A stretch of 64,000 nucleotides of DNA from the NCBI RefSeq assembly GCF_947501165.1, contig NZ_CANMUU010000002.1, forward strand, positions 930,001 to 994,000. The letters run 5' to 3'. The DNA is from an uncultured Allomuricauda sp. GTDB taxonomy: Bacteria > Bacteroidota > Bacteroidia > Flavobacteriales > Flavobacteriaceae. Position 1 is the first letter of the stretch, and every line of letters begins with the position of its first letter. The translations under genes were made by a program, and so were the position numbers. Below, piece by piece: positions 27,668-37,353 of this stretch. The notes under the pieces were generated by a model. That model had not been told where the DNA came from. It was given only the letters and a program-made list of their open reading frames with translations, and did not search any database.

Positions 27668-30271
27668 ATGAACTTTAACAATTTTACGATAAAATCACAA
27701 GAAGCCGTACAACAAGCGCAACAAATTGCGCAAGGGTATGGGCATCAGCAGATAGAAAATGAACATTTGTTCAAAGCTATCATGGAAGTGGACCAAAATG
27801 TATTGCCGTTCATTTTGAAAAAATTGAATGTCAACACCAATTTGGTGGAACAAATTTTAGATAAAGAAATGGAAAGCCTTCCCAAAGTTTCAGGAGGCGA
27901 TATTATGTTGTCCAGAGAGGCGGGAAAAACACTCACAGAAGCTAGCTCAATAGCAAAAAAACTTGGAGATGAGTATGTTTCCATAGAACACTTGTTATTG
28001 GCCATTTTTAAATCCAAAAGCAAAGCAGCACAAATGTTGAAAGACCAAGGGGCAACTGAAAAGGATTTAAATGCTGCCATTCAAGAACTTCGAAAAGGTG
28101 GGAAAGTAACGTCGCAGAGTGCCGAGGACACCTATAATTCTTTGGACAAGTATTCCAGAAATTTGAATCAATTGGCAGATGATGGAAAATTAGACCCCGT
28201 TATAGGTAGAGATGAAGAAATACGACGTGTTTTGCAAATACTCTCCCGTAGGACTAAAAACAATCCTATGCTTGTTGGTGAACCAGGGGTTGGTAAAACC
28301 GCTATTGCAGAAGGATTGGCCCATAGAATTGTGCAAGGGGATGTTCCTGAGAACCTTAAGGACAAGATTATTTATTCCTTGGATATGGGTGCTTTGATTG
28401 CTGGAGCCAAGTATAAAGGTGAGTTTGAAGAACGTTTGAAATCCGTTATCAAAGAAGTAACCACGTCTGACGGGGATATTGTACTCTTCATTGACGAAAT
28501 CCACACCTTGGTTGGTGCTGGTGGCGGACAAGGTGCCATGGATGCGGCCAATATATTGAAACCGGCTTTGGCAAGAGGGGAACTCCGTGCCATAGGGGCC
28601 ACTACCTTGGATGAGTACCAGAAGTATTTTGAAAAAGACAAAGCTTTGGAACGCCGTTTCCAAAAAGTACTTGTTGATGAACCCGATACTGAAAGTGCCA
28701 TTTCCATTTTGAGGGGCATTAAGGAAAAGTACGAAGCTCATCACAAGGTGCGTATTAAAGATGAAGCGGTGATATCTGCTGTGGAGCTATCCCAACGCTA
28801 TATTACCAACAGATTTTTACCAGACAAGGCCATTGACCTTATTGATGAAGCCGCTTCTAAGCTTAGGATGGAAATCAACTCCAAACCTGAAGAACTGGAC
28901 GTGTTGGATCGGCGAATTATGCAATTAGAAATTGAAATAGAAGCCATCAAACGAGAAAATGATTCGGCCAAATTGCAGAGCCTCAATCTTGAGCTGGCCA
29001 ATTTAAAAGAAGAGCGAAATGAGGTATTTGCACAATGGGAAAGTGAAAAAAGTGTGGTGGACAATATCCAAAAGACTAAACAGGATATTGAAAACTTCAA
29101 AATGGAAGCCGAGCGCGCAGAACGAAATGGGGATTATGGTAAAGTAGCGGAATTGCGGTATGGGAAAATCAAGGAATCCCAAGAGCGATTGGAAAAACTT
29201 CAAGAAGAGTTAGCAAGCCAACAAAGTGCAGGTACGCTGATAAAAGAAGAAGTGACCAATGAGGATATTGCAGAAGTTGTAGCAAAGTGGACAGGTATCC
29301 CGGTAACCAAAATGTTACAAAGTGAACGTGAAAAGTTATTGAATCTGGAGAGTGTATTGCACAAGCGCGTAGTTGGCCAGGAAGAAGCCATAGAAGCAGT
29401 ATCGGATGCTATCCGTAGAAGCCGAGCAGGACTTCAGGACGAGAAAAAGCCAATAGGTTCATTTTTGTTTTTAGGAACTACGGGGGTGGGAAAAACGGAG
29501 TTGGCAAAAACCTTGGCCTCCTATCTTTTTGATGATGAAAATGCCATGACACGGATTGATATGAGTGAATATCAAGAACGGCATTCGGTGAGCAGATTGG
29601 TTGGGGCACCTCCAGGATACGTAGGTTATGATGAAGGGGGCCAGCTTACTGAAGCGGTACGAAGAAAGCCCTATTCTGTTGTGTTGTTGGACGAAATTGA
29701 AAAAGCCCATCCAGATACCTTCAATATTCTTCTCCAAGTTTTGGATGAAGGAAGGTTGACGGACAACAAGGGTCGTGTGGCCGATTTTAAAAATGCCATT
29801 ATTATCATGACCAGTAATATGGGAAGTCATATAATCCAGGAGAAATTTGAAGATGTTGGCGACAATTTGGAAAGTGCGACCGAGGCAGCCCGTGTGGAAG
29901 TGATGGGATTGTTGCGAAAAACAATCCGACCTGAGTTTTTGAACAGGATAGACGATATCATTATGTTCACACCACTGAGCAGGTCAGATATCAAGGAAAT
30001 TGTAGGGCTTCAGTTGGACCACTTGAGAAAATTGGTATCTAAACAAAATATAACTTTAGATGCAACGCAAGAAGCCATAGATTATCTAGCTCAAAAGGGA
30101 TATGACCCTCAGTTTGGTGCAAGACCGGTTAAGCGATTGATTCAGAAAGAAGTTCTTAACAATCTGTCAAAGGAGATTTTAGCAGGAAGAATTACAACAG
30201 ACAGTATAGTTCTCTTGGATTCTTTTGATGACAAACTGGTTTTTAGAAATCAGAACGAACTGGTCGAGTAA
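27668..30271 (+). CDS. clpB: ATP-dependent chaperone ClpB
   Basis: 867 residues from the ATG at 27668 ([14 protein letters not shown]); an upstream start at 27629 has no support. It has the N-domain (two Clp_N repeats), AAA1 with GEPGVGKT and LFIDEIHT, the long coiled-coil middle domain (about 400-530), AAA2 with GTTGVGKT and [13 protein letters not shown], and the D2-small domain. The middle domain marks it as ClpB, a disaggregase working with DnaK, not ClpA/C. Single gene, with an inverted repeat in the promoter region and a strong terminator behind it. Confidence 0.97.
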   Translation: MNFNNFTIKSQEAVQQAQQIAQGYGHQQIENEHLFKAIMEVDQNVLPFILKKLNVNTNLVEQILDKEMESLPKVSGGDIMLSREAGKTLTEASSIAKKLGDEYVSIEHLLLAIFKSKSKAAQMLKDQGATEKDLNAAIQELRKGGKVTSQSAEDTYNSLDKYSRNLNQLADDGKLDPVIGRDEEIRRVLQILSRRTKNNPMLVGEPGVGKTAIAEGLAHRIVQGDVPENLKDKIIYSLDMGALIAGAKYKGEFEERLKSVIKEVTTSDGDIVLFIDEIHTLVGAGGGQGAMDAANILKPALARGELRAIGATTLDEYQKYFEKDKALERRFQKVLVDEPDTESAISILRGIKEKYEAHHKVRIKDEAVISAVELSQRYITNRFLPDKAIDLIDEAASKLRMEINSKPEELDVLDRRIMQLEIEIEAIKRENDSAKLQSLNLELANLKEERNEVFAQWESEKSVVDNIQKTKQDIENFKMEAERAERNGDYGKVAELRYGKIKESQERLEKLQEELASQQSAGTLIKEEVTNEDIAEVVAKWTGIPVTKMLQSEREKLLNLESVLHKRVVGQEEAIEAVSDAIRRSRAGLQDEKKPIGSFLFLGTTGVGKTELAKTLASYLFDDENAMTRIDMSEYQERHSVSRLVGAPPGYVGYDEGGQLTEAVRRKPYSVVLLDEIEKAHPDTFNILLQVLDEGRLTDNKGRVADFKNAIIIMTSNMGSHIIQEKFEDVGDNLESATEAARVEVMGLLRKTIRPEFLNRIDDIIMFTPLSRSDIKEIVGLQLDHLRKLVSKQNITLDATQEAIDYLAQKGYDPQFGARPVKRLIQKEVLNNLSKEILAGRITTDSIVLLDSFDDKLVFRNQNELVE

Positions 30272-30290
30272 CCTCTAGATTATATAAACT

Positions 30291-30325
30291 AATGCCCTTA
30301 TTTTGTTAAAAGTAAGGGCATTTTG
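30291..30325 (+). terminator. Terminator after clpB
   Basis: ATGCCCTTA (30292-30300) pairs with TAAGGGCAT (30313-30321), followed by TTTTG. Confidence 0.82.
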
Positions 30326-30334
30326 TATTTAAAA

Positions 30335-30350
30335 TACCATACAGTATATG
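30335..30350. promoter_or_regulatory. Possible TetR operator
   Basis: ATAC-A-GTAT at 30339-30347 is a short palindrome inside TACCATACAGTATATG, 45 nt before the TetR start. TetR proteins often bind such sites over their own promoter. The symmetry is weak outside the core. Confidence 0.35.
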
Positions 30351-30393
30351 TTTTTCATATCTTCGCTTGTAGCGTACCAACCCTGAACCAAAA

Positions 30394-30990
30394 ATGTCCA
30401 AAAAAGCAGAAAGAACCACCGCTTACATTATTGAGACCGTAGCGCCCATATTCAACAAGTTTGGGTATGTGGGCACCAGTATGAGTGATATTACCGAAGC
30501 TACGGGACTTACAAAAGGCGCCATTTATGGTAATTTTGAGAATAAGGAAGCCCTTGCTCTTTCCGCTTTTCAATACAATCAAAAACAATTGTTGGCTGTT
30601 GTTGACGAAAAACTCAATGTAGATGGAAATGCTTTGGACAAGATTTTTTCACTTATCCGTTTTTACAGACAATATGATGTGTTTACCATGCCTTTTGGAG
30701 GATGCCCTATTCTCAATGTTGGCGTAGATGCGCAAAACAACAATAGGCTTTTGGCTGCTGCCGTTAAAGAGACCGTTAATGAGATTGAAGGAAAAATAGC
30801 ATTGGTTCTGGAAAATGGTGTTAACGCCAATGAAATTAAAATACCCGTTCCCCCATTGCAATTTGCCAAACAATTGTTTACCATGCTCCAAGGTGCTATC
30901 GCTATGGCGACCATGACCCGAGATAGAAAATACCTTGTAAATACCATAGCCTATTTAGAGCATTTAATTCAAAAAGAAATTCAAAAATAA
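30394..30990 (+). CDS. TetR/AcrR-family transcriptional regulator
   Basis: 198 residues. The N-terminal TetR helix-turn-helix is clear (FNKFGYVGTSMSDITEATGLTKGAIYGNFENKEALALSAF, about 20-60). The C-terminal ligand domain has TMPFGGCPILNVGVDAQ, typical of the group related to fatty-acid or drug-response repressors (TetR_C with GCP). The ligand is unknown. It is followed 11 nt later by a phosphatase gene, probably co-transcribed. Confidence 0.93.
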   Translation: MSKKAERTTAYIIETVAPIFNKFGYVGTSMSDITEATGLTKGAIYGNFENKEALALSAFQYNQKQLLAVVDEKLNVDGNALDKIFSLIRFYRQYDVFTMPFGGCPILNVGVDAQNNNRLLAAAVKETVNEIEGKIALVLENGVNANEIKIPVPPLQFAKQLFTMLQGAIAMATMTRDRKYLVNTIAYLEHLIQKEIQK

Positions 30991-31001
30991 GGGGACTGAA
31001 C

Positions 31002-31526
31002 ATGACAATACAACCGATAAAAAAATATCTGTTTTTAGTATTTGCACTTTTATTTATCACTACTGGCTGTAAGGAAGAACCTGAAGAACCAATAATATCT
31101 ACCTTCTATCTTATACGCCATGCAGAAAAAGATAGAAGCAATTCAGAAAATACAGACCCCGAGCTCAATCAAGATGGATTAAACCGTGCCCTTAGATGGG
31201 CAGAGGTTTTTGACCCGGTGGAGTTGGATGCCATATATTCCACCAACTATGAAAGAACAACAATGACCGCGGCCCCGGTATCCATTAAAAAAGAGATTGA
31301 AGTCGAATTCTACGACCCGGGCGCTGTAGATATTGAAAGTTTCAAGGAGACCCATAAAGGTCATAACGTCCTCATCGTTGGGCATAGCAATACAACACCT
31401 GTATTTGTTAATCAGTTATTGGGAGAAGAAAAATATCTTCAAATGGAAGATGATGACAATGGCAGTCTGTTTGTCGTTAGGTTCATTAACGACAAAACCA
31501 CTGATTTTAGATTGAAAATGGATTAG
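31002..31526 (+). CDS. Histidine phosphatase family lipoprotein (SixA-like)
   Basis: 174 residues. Lipoprotein signal MTIQPIKKYLFLVFALLFITTGC, then the phosphoglycerate-mutase-type core: YLIRHAEK with the catalytic His, STNYERTTMTA (Arg contact), and LIVGHSNTTP with the second His. No cap domain. Its lipid anchor places it outside the cytoplasm, so a role on extracellular phosphate esters is likely. The stop codon overlaps the stop of the convergent gene by 4 nt. Confidence 0.9.
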   Translation: MTIQPIKKYLFLVFALLFITTGCKEEPEEPIISTFYLIRHAEKDRSNSENTDPELNQDGLNRALRWAEVFDPVELDAIYSTNYERTTMTAAPVSIKKEIEVEFYDPGAVDIESFKETHKGHNVLIVGHSNTTPVFVNQLLGEEKYLQMEDDDNGSLFVVRFINDKTTDFRLKMD

Positions 31527-32266
31527 TTCTTTTGGACTTCAATTTTTTCCAATTCTATCTTGGATAACAAATCCAATCCACCTTCTTCAAACAAATGCCC
31601 TATATCCATTAAGTTGCTTCCTTTTTGTTTGGGCTTGTAATTATTGTAGTCCACAAAACGAATACCTTCAATGTACCGTTCGTTATATGCTTCCCTAAAT
31701 CGTTGACCTCCCCCGTTTACGTGAAAATCGTAAGCAAGATAGTCTGGTAACATCGTTTCTTTATTGAACCAATACAAATAGGTGTCATCAAAGTCATCAC
31801 CTCCCCCAGCTTGGTCAAAAGTCACCTTTACTTTGTAATATGGAACTTCCTTGATGGTTTCTTCACCAAGATATTCCTTGTTAACCGCTTTATCGTTAAG
31901 ACCAAAGGGTAATTTGGAAAAATAGTGCACGGAGTTTACTGAATTGGCATAACGGGTTACCAAAGAATCGGGCAGTGAAACTAAGCTATCATTAATAAAA
32001 CGCTTGAAATCCGTATTCGACTTTTTATCAGCAATCATATTGGAATCCAAGAAGGTGTACCGTTCCAATATTTTTTGACCATTCCTATAGTACGAAGAAT
32101 ACTTTCTATTTCTAAAAAAGAATGAAACCTTATGGTTCTTAAAGTACTCACCGCCACTTTTTACGATAGCGCTATCAATAATAGTTTGTACATCGGGAAC
32201 CTTTTTTACTTCGTTCTTACAGGAAACAATAAGAAGCATCAAAATTGGAATAAGTCGTAGTTTCAT
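31523..32266 (-). CDS. DUF6503-like lipoprotein
   Basis: 247 residues from the ATG at 32266. The frame is open to 32308, but the lipoprotein signal MKLRLIPILMLLIVSC begins at 32266. The mature part is beta-rich (VSFFFRNRKYSSYYRNGQKILERY, YYKVKVTFDQAGGGDDFDDTYLYWFNKETMLPDYLAYDF), like LolA/DUF6503-type barrels that hold lipids. A role in envelope lipid or lipoprotein handling is a guess from this fold. Convergent with the histidine phosphatase gene. Confidence 0.82.
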   Translation of the reverse strand: MKLRLIPILMLLIVSCKNEVKKVPDVQTIIDSAIVKSGGEYFKNHKVSFFFRNRKYSSYYRNGQKILERYTFLDSNMIADKKSNTDFKRFINDSLVSLPDSLVTRYANSVNSVHYFSKLPFGLNDKAVNKEYLGEETIKEVPYYKVKVTFDQAGGGDDFDDTYLYWFNKETMLPDYLAYDFHVNGGGQRFREAYNERYIEGIRFVDYNNYKPKQKGSNLMDIGHLFEEGGLDLLSKIELEKIEVQKN

Positions 32267-32347
32267 GAAGTTTTGTTTTCTCAATAATCGTAAAAACCAC
32301 CACAACATTACAATTTTCTACAATAAGAGTTCATATTTTTGCGCACT

Positions 32348-32809
32348 GTGCAGAACAACATCAACATAAAGAATAAGAGGGCCCGTTTCGATTTTGAACT
32401 GTTGGATACCTATACAGCTGGAATAGTGCTATCTGGAACCGAGATAAAATCAATTCGATTGGGTAAGGCTTCTTTATCCCAAAGTTTCTGCGAGTTCAAT
32501 GAAAAAGGGGAGCTTTTTGTAATCAACATGCAAGTTGATGAATACAGTCATGGCAGTTATTACAATCACAAGCCCAAAGCCGAGCGTAAGTTATTACTCA
32601 ATAAGCAAGAGCTAAAAAAATTGAGAAGAGAAGTAACCACTTCCGGATTGACCATTGTTCCGTTGAATCTCTTTATTAATGATAGAGGGCTGGCCAAAAT
32701 GAAAATTGCCTTGGCCAAGGGTAAAAAATTGTACGATAAAAGGGAAAACATAAAGGATAGGGACAACAAAAGAAATTTATCCCGAATCAAGAAAAACTTC
32801 AACAATTAG
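32348..32809 (+). CDS. smpB: SsrA-binding protein SmpB
   Basis: 153 residues from a GTG at 32348 ([19 protein letters not shown], the usual flavobacterial N-terminus); the TTG at 32339 lies inside a -7 box. An OB-fold tmRNA partner for trans-translation: [77 protein letters not shown], with a basic C-terminal tail. A TATTTTTG box at 32334-32341 puts the transcript start on the start codon itself. The tmRNA gene is not in the window. It overlaps the pcm stop by 4 nt. Confidence 0.95.
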   Translation: MQNNINIKNKRARFDFELLDTYTAGIVLSGTEIKSIRLGKASLSQSFCEFNEKGELFVINMQVDEYSHGSYYNHKPKAERKLLLNKQELKKLRREVTTSGLTIVPLNLFINDRGLAKMKIALAKGKKLYDKRENIKDRDNKRNLSRIKKNFNN

Positions 32810-33447
32810 TTTTTGTCTTCCAAGAGCGGTACGAATCGAAAAATACCCAATTCCTCCTTTTCAAATTCCTTTTCAGATTTTCGAATGTAGCGAGTCATAA
32901 CTTGTTCATCAGACCCTACAGGTATCACCAACTTTCCGCCCACTTTTAACTGAGATAATAGAGGTTTGGGAACAAAAGGAGCTCCGGCGGTAACGATTAT
33001 ACCATCAAATGGAGCTTCTGTGGGAAGCCCTTTATAGCCATCCCCAAATATGATTTTTTTTGGTCGGTATCCCATTTTTCCGAAAAACAACTTCGTTTTT
33101 TTAAACAATTCCTGTTGGCGTTCAATGGTAAACACCTTTGCTTTAAGCTCCAGTAAAATTGCAGTTTGGTATCCGCTTCCTGTGCCTATTTCCAAAATGG
33201 AATCATTGGGTTTTATATCTAGCAATTCTGTTTGGAATGCAACGGTATAAGGTTGGGATATCGTTTGACTTGCACCAATGGGAAAGGCCTTGTCTTGGTA
33301 TGCATGTTCTTCAAAACTACTGTCTAAAAAAAGGTGGCGCGGCACTTTTCGTATCGCATTTAAAACGTTTTTATCCTGTATGCCTTTTTTGGCGATTACC
33401 TTTGCCAACTTGTTCCGCATTCCGCTATGCTTCAATGTATCCTTCAT
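32806..33447 (-). CDS. pcm: Protein-L-isoaspartate O-methyltransferase
   Basis: 213 residues. A SAM-dependent repair enzyme for isoaspartyl residues: [27 protein letters not shown] (SAM binding, about 75-100), [21 protein letters not shown], and [10 protein letters not shown]. Length normal. Convergent with smpB (4-nt stop overlap). Cytoplasmic. Confidence 0.95.
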   Translation of the reverse strand: MKDTLKHSGMRNKLAKVIAKKGIQDKNVLNAIRKVPRHLFLDSSFEEHAYQDKAFPIGASQTISQPYTVAFQTELLDIKPNDSILEIGTGSGYQTAILLELKAKVFTIERQQELFKKTKLFFGKMGYRPKKIIFGDGYKGLPTEAPFDGIIVTAGAPFVPKPLLSQLKVGGKLVIPVGSDEQVMTRYIRKSEKEFEKEELGIFRFVPLLEDKN

Positions 33448-33561
33448 GGTCGTAGTCTGGTGTTCGAATTTAAAAAGTTCCCGTGAATTTTACATTCGAC
33501 CTTCGCTTTTATTTTATGCCAACTGAGTACAGAATCGTATTTTTGAAAAAAATCAGGAAGT

Positions 33562-34527
33562 ATGTTAAAAGTTGGTGTTCTGGGCGCAGGACATTTGGGC
33601 AAAATTCATCTTAGGCTCTTAAATGAATCCGAAAAATATGAACTGATTGGATTTTATGACCCGGATGAAATCAATGCCAAAAAAGTAGCTGAAGAATTTG
33701 GATATACCTACTTTGAAAACATGAATATGCTGATGGATTCGGTTGATGTTCTAGATATTGTAACGCCTACCCTATCTCATTTTGATTGTGCTAAGAAAGC
33801 TATTGAAAAGGGGAAGCACATTTTTATAGAAAAGCCTATAACCAATACGCTAGAGGAGGCAGAAGCCCTTTTAAAATTAGTAGCCAAATACGGAGTAAAA
33901 GGACAAGTGGGGCATGTTGAGCGCTTTAATCCCGCATTCATTTCGGTGAAGGAAAAGGTTGAAAACCCCATGTTTATTGAAACGCACCGTTTGGCTGAAT
34001 TCAACCCTAGAGGAACGGACGTACCTGTTGTTTTGGATTTAATGATTCATGATATCGATGTAATCCTTAGTGTGGTAAACTCCCCCGTAAAACAAATAAA
34101 TGCCAGCGGTGTTTCGGTTATCAGCAGCTCACCTGATATTGCCAATGCAAGGATTGAGTTTGAAAACGGATGCGTGGCCAATCTTACTTCCAGTAGGATT
34201 TCGCTGAAAAACATGAGAAAATCCCGCTTCTTTCAAAAGGATGCGTACATCTCTGTAGACTTTCTTGAGAAAAAAGTGGAAGTGGTGAAAATGAAGGATG
34301 CCCCTGAAAAACCCGGGGATTTTGATATGATTTTGCAAAACGCCGAAGGTATGCGCAAACAAATCTATTTTGAGAACCCAGATATTCACGCCAATAATGC
34401 CATTCTGGATGAACTGGAAACATTTGCAGATGCAATCAATAATGACTCTACCCCAATTGTTAGTTTGGAACAGGGAACCAATGCCTTAAGAGTAGCCCTT
34501 CAAATCATAGAATCATTTAAAAAATAG
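33562..34527 (+). CDS. Gfo/Idh/MocA-family oxidoreductase
   Basis: 321 residues. Rossmann fold with VGVLGAGHLGKIHL (NAD(P) binding), then EKPITNTLEEAE, which holds the Lys of the EKP motif, and GHVERFNPAF. The C-terminal beta sheet follows. The substrate is probably a sugar or cyclitol, unknown. First gene of an eight-gene run with gaps of 17 nt or less. TATTTTTG at 33538-33545 is a good -7 box for the whole operon. Confidence 0.93.
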   Translation: MLKVGVLGAGHLGKIHLRLLNESEKYELIGFYDPDEINAKKVAEEFGYTYFENMNMLMDSVDVLDIVTPTLSHFDCAKKAIEKGKHIFIEKPITNTLEEAEALLKLVAKYGVKGQVGHVERFNPAFISVKEKVENPMFIETHRLAEFNPRGTDVPVVLDLMIHDIDVILSVVNSPVKQINASGVSVISSSPDIANARIEFENGCVANLTSSRISLKNMRKSRFFQKDAYISVDFLEKKVEVVKMKDAPEKPGDFDMILQNAEGMRKQIYFENPDIHANNAILDELETFADAINNDSTPIVSLEQGTNALRVALQIIESFKK

Positions 34528-34534
34528 ATATAGA

Positions 34535-35422
34535 ATGAACAAAATAGCTGTCATTGGTGCAGGAACTATGGGCAACGGAATAGCCCACGTTTTTGCACAA
34601 AGTGGTTATCAGGTGAACTTGGTGGATATTTCAGAAGGCTCTTTGGAAAAGGGAGTATCCACAATTACCAAAAACTTAGACCGGATGTTGGCCAAGGAAA
34701 GGATTTCCGAAAGTGATAAGTCAGCAACCTTAGAACGAATTTCCACCTTCACCTCTTTGGAAGAAGGTGTTAAGTCAACTGACTTGGTCGTGGAGGCTGC
34801 CACTGAGAACCTAAACATCAAACTCAAAATATTTGAAGATTTGGATAAGCTGTGCGATACCAATACCATTTTGGCTACCAATACTTCATCCATTTCAATT
34901 ACACAAATAGGGGCTGTAACCCAAAGACCGGATAAGGTAATTGGCATGCACTTTATGAATCCTGTGCCCATTATGAAGTTGGTTGAAATCATACGTGGCT
35001 ATAGTACTTCTGATGAAGTGACCCAAACTATTATGGAGCTATCCAAAAAATTAGGAAAAACCCCAACTGAGGTAAATGATTATCCCGGGTTCGTAGCCAA
35101 CCGAATTTTGATGCCCATGATAAACGAAGCCATTGAAACACTTTATAATGGGGTTGCCGGAGTCAAAGAAATAGATACCGTAATGAAACTAGGCATGGCT
35201 CACCCCATGGGGCCACTTCAATTGGCAGATTTTATAGGGTTGGATGTTTGCTTATCCATTTTAAACGTAATGTACGATGGTTTCAAGAATCCAAAATACG
35301 CGCCGTGTCCATTATTGGTCAATATGGTAATGGCCGGAAAAATGGGGGTTAAGTCGGGAGAAGGCTTTTACGACTATGCAGAGTCCAGAAAAGCGGAAAA
35401 AGTAGCATCTCAATTTAACTAA
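34535..35422 (+). CDS. hbd: 3-hydroxybutyryl-CoA dehydrogenase
   Basis: 295 residues. NAD-binding GAGTMGNGIAHVFAQSG, catalytic His in GMHFMNPVPIMKLVEI, and NDYPGFVANRILMPMINEA, then the C-terminal 3HCDH helices (GLDVCLSILNVMYDGF). Oxidises 3-hydroxyacyl-CoA; used in fatty acid or polyketide-type acyl metabolism. Lies 7 nt after the oxidoreductase gene. Confidence 0.95.
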   Translation: MNKIAVIGAGTMGNGIAHVFAQSGYQVNLVDISEGSLEKGVSTITKNLDRMLAKERISESDKSATLERISTFTSLEEGVKSTDLVVEAATENLNIKLKIFEDLDKLCDTNTILATNTSSISITQIGAVTQRPDKVIGMHFMNPVPIMKLVEIIRGYSTSDEVTQTIMELSKKLGKTPTEVNDYPGFVANRILMPMINEAIETLYNGVAGVKEIDTVMKLGMAHPMGPLQLADFIGLDVCLSILNVMYDGFKNPKYAPCPLLVNMVMAGKMGVKSGEGFYDYAESRKAEKVASQFN

Positions 35423-35428
35423 ATATAC

Positions 35429-36664
35429 ATGGCCTTTATAAAACCTTTTAAGGCCATACGCCCCACCAAGGACAAAGCTCCCTTCGTGGTGTCTCGTTCC
35501 TATGAAAAATATGCAAAAAGAGAATTGCGTTCTATATTAGAGTTTAACCCCTTTTCTTTCCTTCATATTATCAATCCAGGATTTAAATTCCATAAAACTA
35601 TCTCGGGTAAAGAGCGGTTTAAATTGGTCCACAACCGGTATATGGAATTTTTGGAAGAGGATATTTTCAAGAAGGATAACGAAGCTAGTTTTTATCTATA
35701 TCAAACAGGAAAGGGAGATTTTAAAAGTTTGGGCCTTTTTTGCACTTGTAGCCTTCAGGACTATGCAGATGACATTATAAAAAAGCATGAAGATACCATT
35801 CAGCATAGGGAAGAGCTTTTTGCTGATTACTTATATACGGTTGGCTTCAACGCAGAACCCGTTTTGATGACCTATGCTGATAGTCCTCATATTGACCGCA
35901 TCTTACAGCTTGAAGTTGAAAAAACTCCAGAATATGATTTTACCACAACAGATAAAATACGCCATCAACTCTGGAAAATCTCGTCTGAAGAAACGCTTGG
36001 GAAATTAGTGGAGATATTCGGTGAAATGGACGCCCTGTACATTGCAGATGGCCACCACCGTAGTGCATCTTCCCATCTATTGGCCAAACGCAAAACCGAA
36101 GAGAACGCATCCCATACGGGTATTGAGGCCTATAATTTTTTTATGGCCTATTTAATTCCTGAATCACAGATTAAGATATACGAATTCAATCGTATGGTTC
36201 GGGATTTGAACGGGTATTCCATAGAAGAGTTTCTGATTAAATTGGATGAATATTTCCGAATCGAAAAAAAAGAAGACGGGCTTTACAAACCCACCAAGAA
36301 ACATCACTTCAGTATGTACTTAGGAGGTGAATTTTATTCCCTCTATTTACGAAATACAAAATATACCTTTACAGATGCTTTAAGCAAATTAGATACCCAA
36401 ATCTTATATAAAACCATTTTGGAACCCATTTTGGGGATTCACGATTTACGTAACGATAAACGCATCTCCTATGGCTATGGTAAGCACAATACCATCAAAA
36501 TGAAAGACAGTATCGATAAGGGAGATTTCAAGGTAGGTTTCAGTTTGGTGCCCATCACCATGGATGAAATAAAAGCCATTGCCGATGCAGGGTTGGTAAT
36601 GCCCCCCAAAAGCACTTATATTGAACCAAAATTACGCAGTGGCATGGCCATTTACGAGCTATAA
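35429..36664 (+). CDS. DUF1015 family protein
   Basis: 411 residues. The family is recognised from FKAIRPTKDKAPFVVSRSYEKY at the N-terminus, the central YIADGHHRSASSHLLAK, and the C-terminal GFSLVPITMDEIKAIADAGLVMPPKSTYIEPKLRSGM. DUF1015 proteins are cytosolic and of unproven function, sometimes called SerB-associated. The DGHHR block is a plausible phosphate-binding or catalytic site. Lies 6 nt after hbd. Confidence 0.9.
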   Translation: MAFIKPFKAIRPTKDKAPFVVSRSYEKYAKRELRSILEFNPFSFLHIINPGFKFHKTISGKERFKLVHNRYMEFLEEDIFKKDNEASFYLYQTGKGDFKSLGLFCTCSLQDYADDIIKKHEDTIQHREELFADYLYTVGFNAEPVLMTYADSPHIDRILQLEVEKTPEYDFTTTDKIRHQLWKISSEETLGKLVEIFGEMDALYIADGHHRSASSHLLAKRKTEENASHTGIEAYNFFMAYLIPESQIKIYEFNRMVRDLNGYSIEEFLIKLDEYFRIEKKEDGLYKPTKKHHFSMYLGGEFYSLYLRNTKYTFTDALSKLDTQILYKTILEPILGIHDLRNDKRISYGYGKHNTIKMKDSIDKGDFKVGFSLVPITMDEIKAIADAGLVMPPKSTYIEPKLRSGMAIYEL

Positions 36665-36676
36665 ATTGTTTCGCAG

Positions 36677-37336
36677 ATGAGTATCAAAGAGAATTTGAAC
36701 CAAATAAAAAGTACACTCCCATCTCATGTAACCTTGGTGGCCGTATCTAAAACAAAACCCAATGAAGACATTCTTGAAGCCTATGAGACGGGCCATCGAG
36801 TTTTTGGTGAGAATAAAATTCAGGATATGACCCAAAAATGGGAGCAGCTTCCCAAGGATATTGAATGGCACATGATTGGGCATGTTCAAAGAAACAAGGT
36901 GAAGTATATGGCAGAATACGTATCCTTAATACATGGTGTGGACAGCCTACGCTTGCTCCTCGAAATAGATAAACAGGCAAAAAAACACAATCGAACCATT
37001 CCCTGCTTGTTTCAAATGCATATCGCTAAAGAGGAGACCAAATTTGGTCTGGATATAGAAGAGTTGAAAGAAATTATATCTTCCGACATATTCAAGTCTC
37101 TTAAAAACGTAGAAATTAAAGGATTAATGGGGATGGCAACTTTCACGGAGGACAAAACCCAGATTCGTGAGGAGTTTGTGCATCTTAAATTGATGTATGA
37201 TACCTTTAAACCTGACCTGCCACAAATGAATATTCTTTCTATGGGAATGAGCGGGGACTATAATACTGCCATTGAAGAAGGTAGTAATATGGTACGCATT
37301 GGAAGTAGTATATTTGGAGCAAGAAACTACCACTAG
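36677..37336 (+). CDS. YggS-family pyridoxal-phosphate homeostasis protein
   Basis: 219 residues, a PLP-binding TIM barrel like alanine-racemase N-domain proteins. Blocks: TLVAVSKTKPNEDILEAYETGHRVFGENKIQ (the PLP Lys is in VSKTK), WHMIGHVQRNKVKYM, KGLMGMATF, LSMGMSGDYNTAIEEGSNMVRIGSSIFGAR (phosphate binding). Binds PLP and buffers its level. Co-transcribed within the eight-gene run. Confidence 0.95.
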   Translation: MSIKENLNQIKSTLPSHVTLVAVSKTKPNEDILEAYETGHRVFGENKIQDMTQKWEQLPKDIEWHMIGHVQRNKVKYMAEYVSLIHGVDSLRLLLEIDKQAKKHNRTIPCLFQMHIAKEETKFGLDIEELKEIISSDIFKSLKNVEIKGLMGMATFTEDKTQIREEFVHLKLMYDTFKPDLPQMNILSMGMSGDYNTAIEEGSNMVRIGSSIFGARNYH

Positions 37337-37353
37337 CAATCAATTTAAGTTTT

